Source: Acidobacteriota bacterium | GTDB lineage: Bacteria; Acidobacteriota; Polarisedimenticolia; QHYA01 | Reading direction: 5' to 3' | DNA: 5,025 bases | Assembly (NCBI GenBank): GCA_003223995.1 | Contig: QHYA01000212.1 | Location: forward strand, 3,628 to 8,652 | Part shown: in pieces, positions 4,844 through 5,025 of the stretch | Numbering within the stretch: the stretch's first letter is position 1 | How the letters are laid out: the number at the start of each line of letters is the position of its first letter | Translations under genes and position numbers: made by a program | Notes under the pieces: model-generated | What the model was told of the DNA's origin: nothing | Seen by the model: the letters and a program-made list of their open reading frames with translations, nothing else | Database searches by the model: none

Positions 4844-5025
4844 TTTTCGCTCCCAAACGCATGGTCGACCGGCGGTTTACTGAGGTCGACCTTCGGCGTA
4901 ACGTTGCATCGAACGGCTACCGGCACGATGTAGTTGCCGGGCGTTGGGTGATCGAGACAAGACATCGACATCGGGCGTGGGAAGTGATCGTCGAGCCTGA
5001 CTCCGAGGCGGAGGTGCTGGTCGTG
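4840..5025 (+). CDS. Partial small protein, DUF4258-like
   Basis: A reading frame open to the right edge, giving 62 visible residues. From the inner Met it reads MVDRRFTEVDLRR, and further on GRWVIETRHRHRAWEVIVEPD and EVLVV. This resembles small (about 75-90 residue) proteins annotated as DUF4258 domain-containing, with the pattern RM-x-R-F-(S/T)-E-x-DL, a central GRW, then W-x-VIVEPD and a hydrophobic strand. The function of that group is not established, and I recognised it by memory of the pattern, not by search. I favour the GTG at 4840, overlapping the hutH stop as GTGA, with GGGGGAA just upstream. The ATG at 4861 is the alternative but has no ribosome site. The overlap suggests translational coupling to hutH. 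Composition looks slightly less GC-rich than in hutH. The 3' end is outside the window. Confidence 0.6.
   Translation, partial: MIFAPKRMVDRRFTEVDLRRNVASNGYRHDVVAGRWVIETRHRHRAWEVIVEPDSEAEVLVV

Noticed and set aside
4597..4971. A 124-residue minus-strand open frame across the hutH end
   Set aside because: It overlaps hutH and the DUF4258-like gene out of frame, and no motif is present.
1..5025. CRISPR arrays, insertion sequences, phage or toxin-antitoxin systems
   Set aside because: No regularly spaced repeats, transposase or integrase motifs, terminal inverted repeats or paired small toxin/antitoxin frames were seen.

Overview
The window is GC-rich bacterial chromosomal DNA, roughly 63-66% G+C by eye. 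It is compact, has short intergenic gaps and carries a tRNA with an encoded CCA end. The proteins are a housekeeping purine enzyme, two small response regulators and a histidine ammonia-lyase. These suit a free-living, signal-rich heterotroph such as a Myxococcota, Acidobacteriota, Gemmatimonadota or candidate-phylum member. The sequence alone does not settle the phylum. No phage, transposase, CRISPR or toxin-antitoxin locus is evident.

The left three fifths is read from the minus strand. In transcription order it holds a zinc-ribbon/receiver response regulator (2834 to 2280), adenylosuccinate synthetase purA (2201 to 837), a receiver-only response regulator (747 to 325) and tRNA-Lys(UUU) (159 to 84). 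The three protein genes are separated by 78 and 89 bases and could be co-transcribed. The receiver-only gene also has its own good sigma70-type promoter (781-808), and a hairpin follows its stop codon.

The right two fifths is read from the plus strand. A 290-base divergent intergenic region (2835-3124) separates the zinc-ribbon regulator from hutH (3125-4843). HutH has all the catalytic residues of a histidine ammonia-lyase. It also carries an unusual in-frame insertion of about 50 residues, very Gly-rich in its first part, shortly after the MIO triad, and a Gln-to-Arg change beside the catalytic Glu. Its stop codon overlaps the likely GTG start of a small gene that runs off the right edge and resembles DUF4258-type proteins. 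No other hut gene (hutU, hutI, hutG) is visible.

No defence or mobile system was found. The points most worth a second look are the expanded hutH, the two output-less receivers flanking purA, and several short repeats or hairpins placed at translation or transcription start sites.
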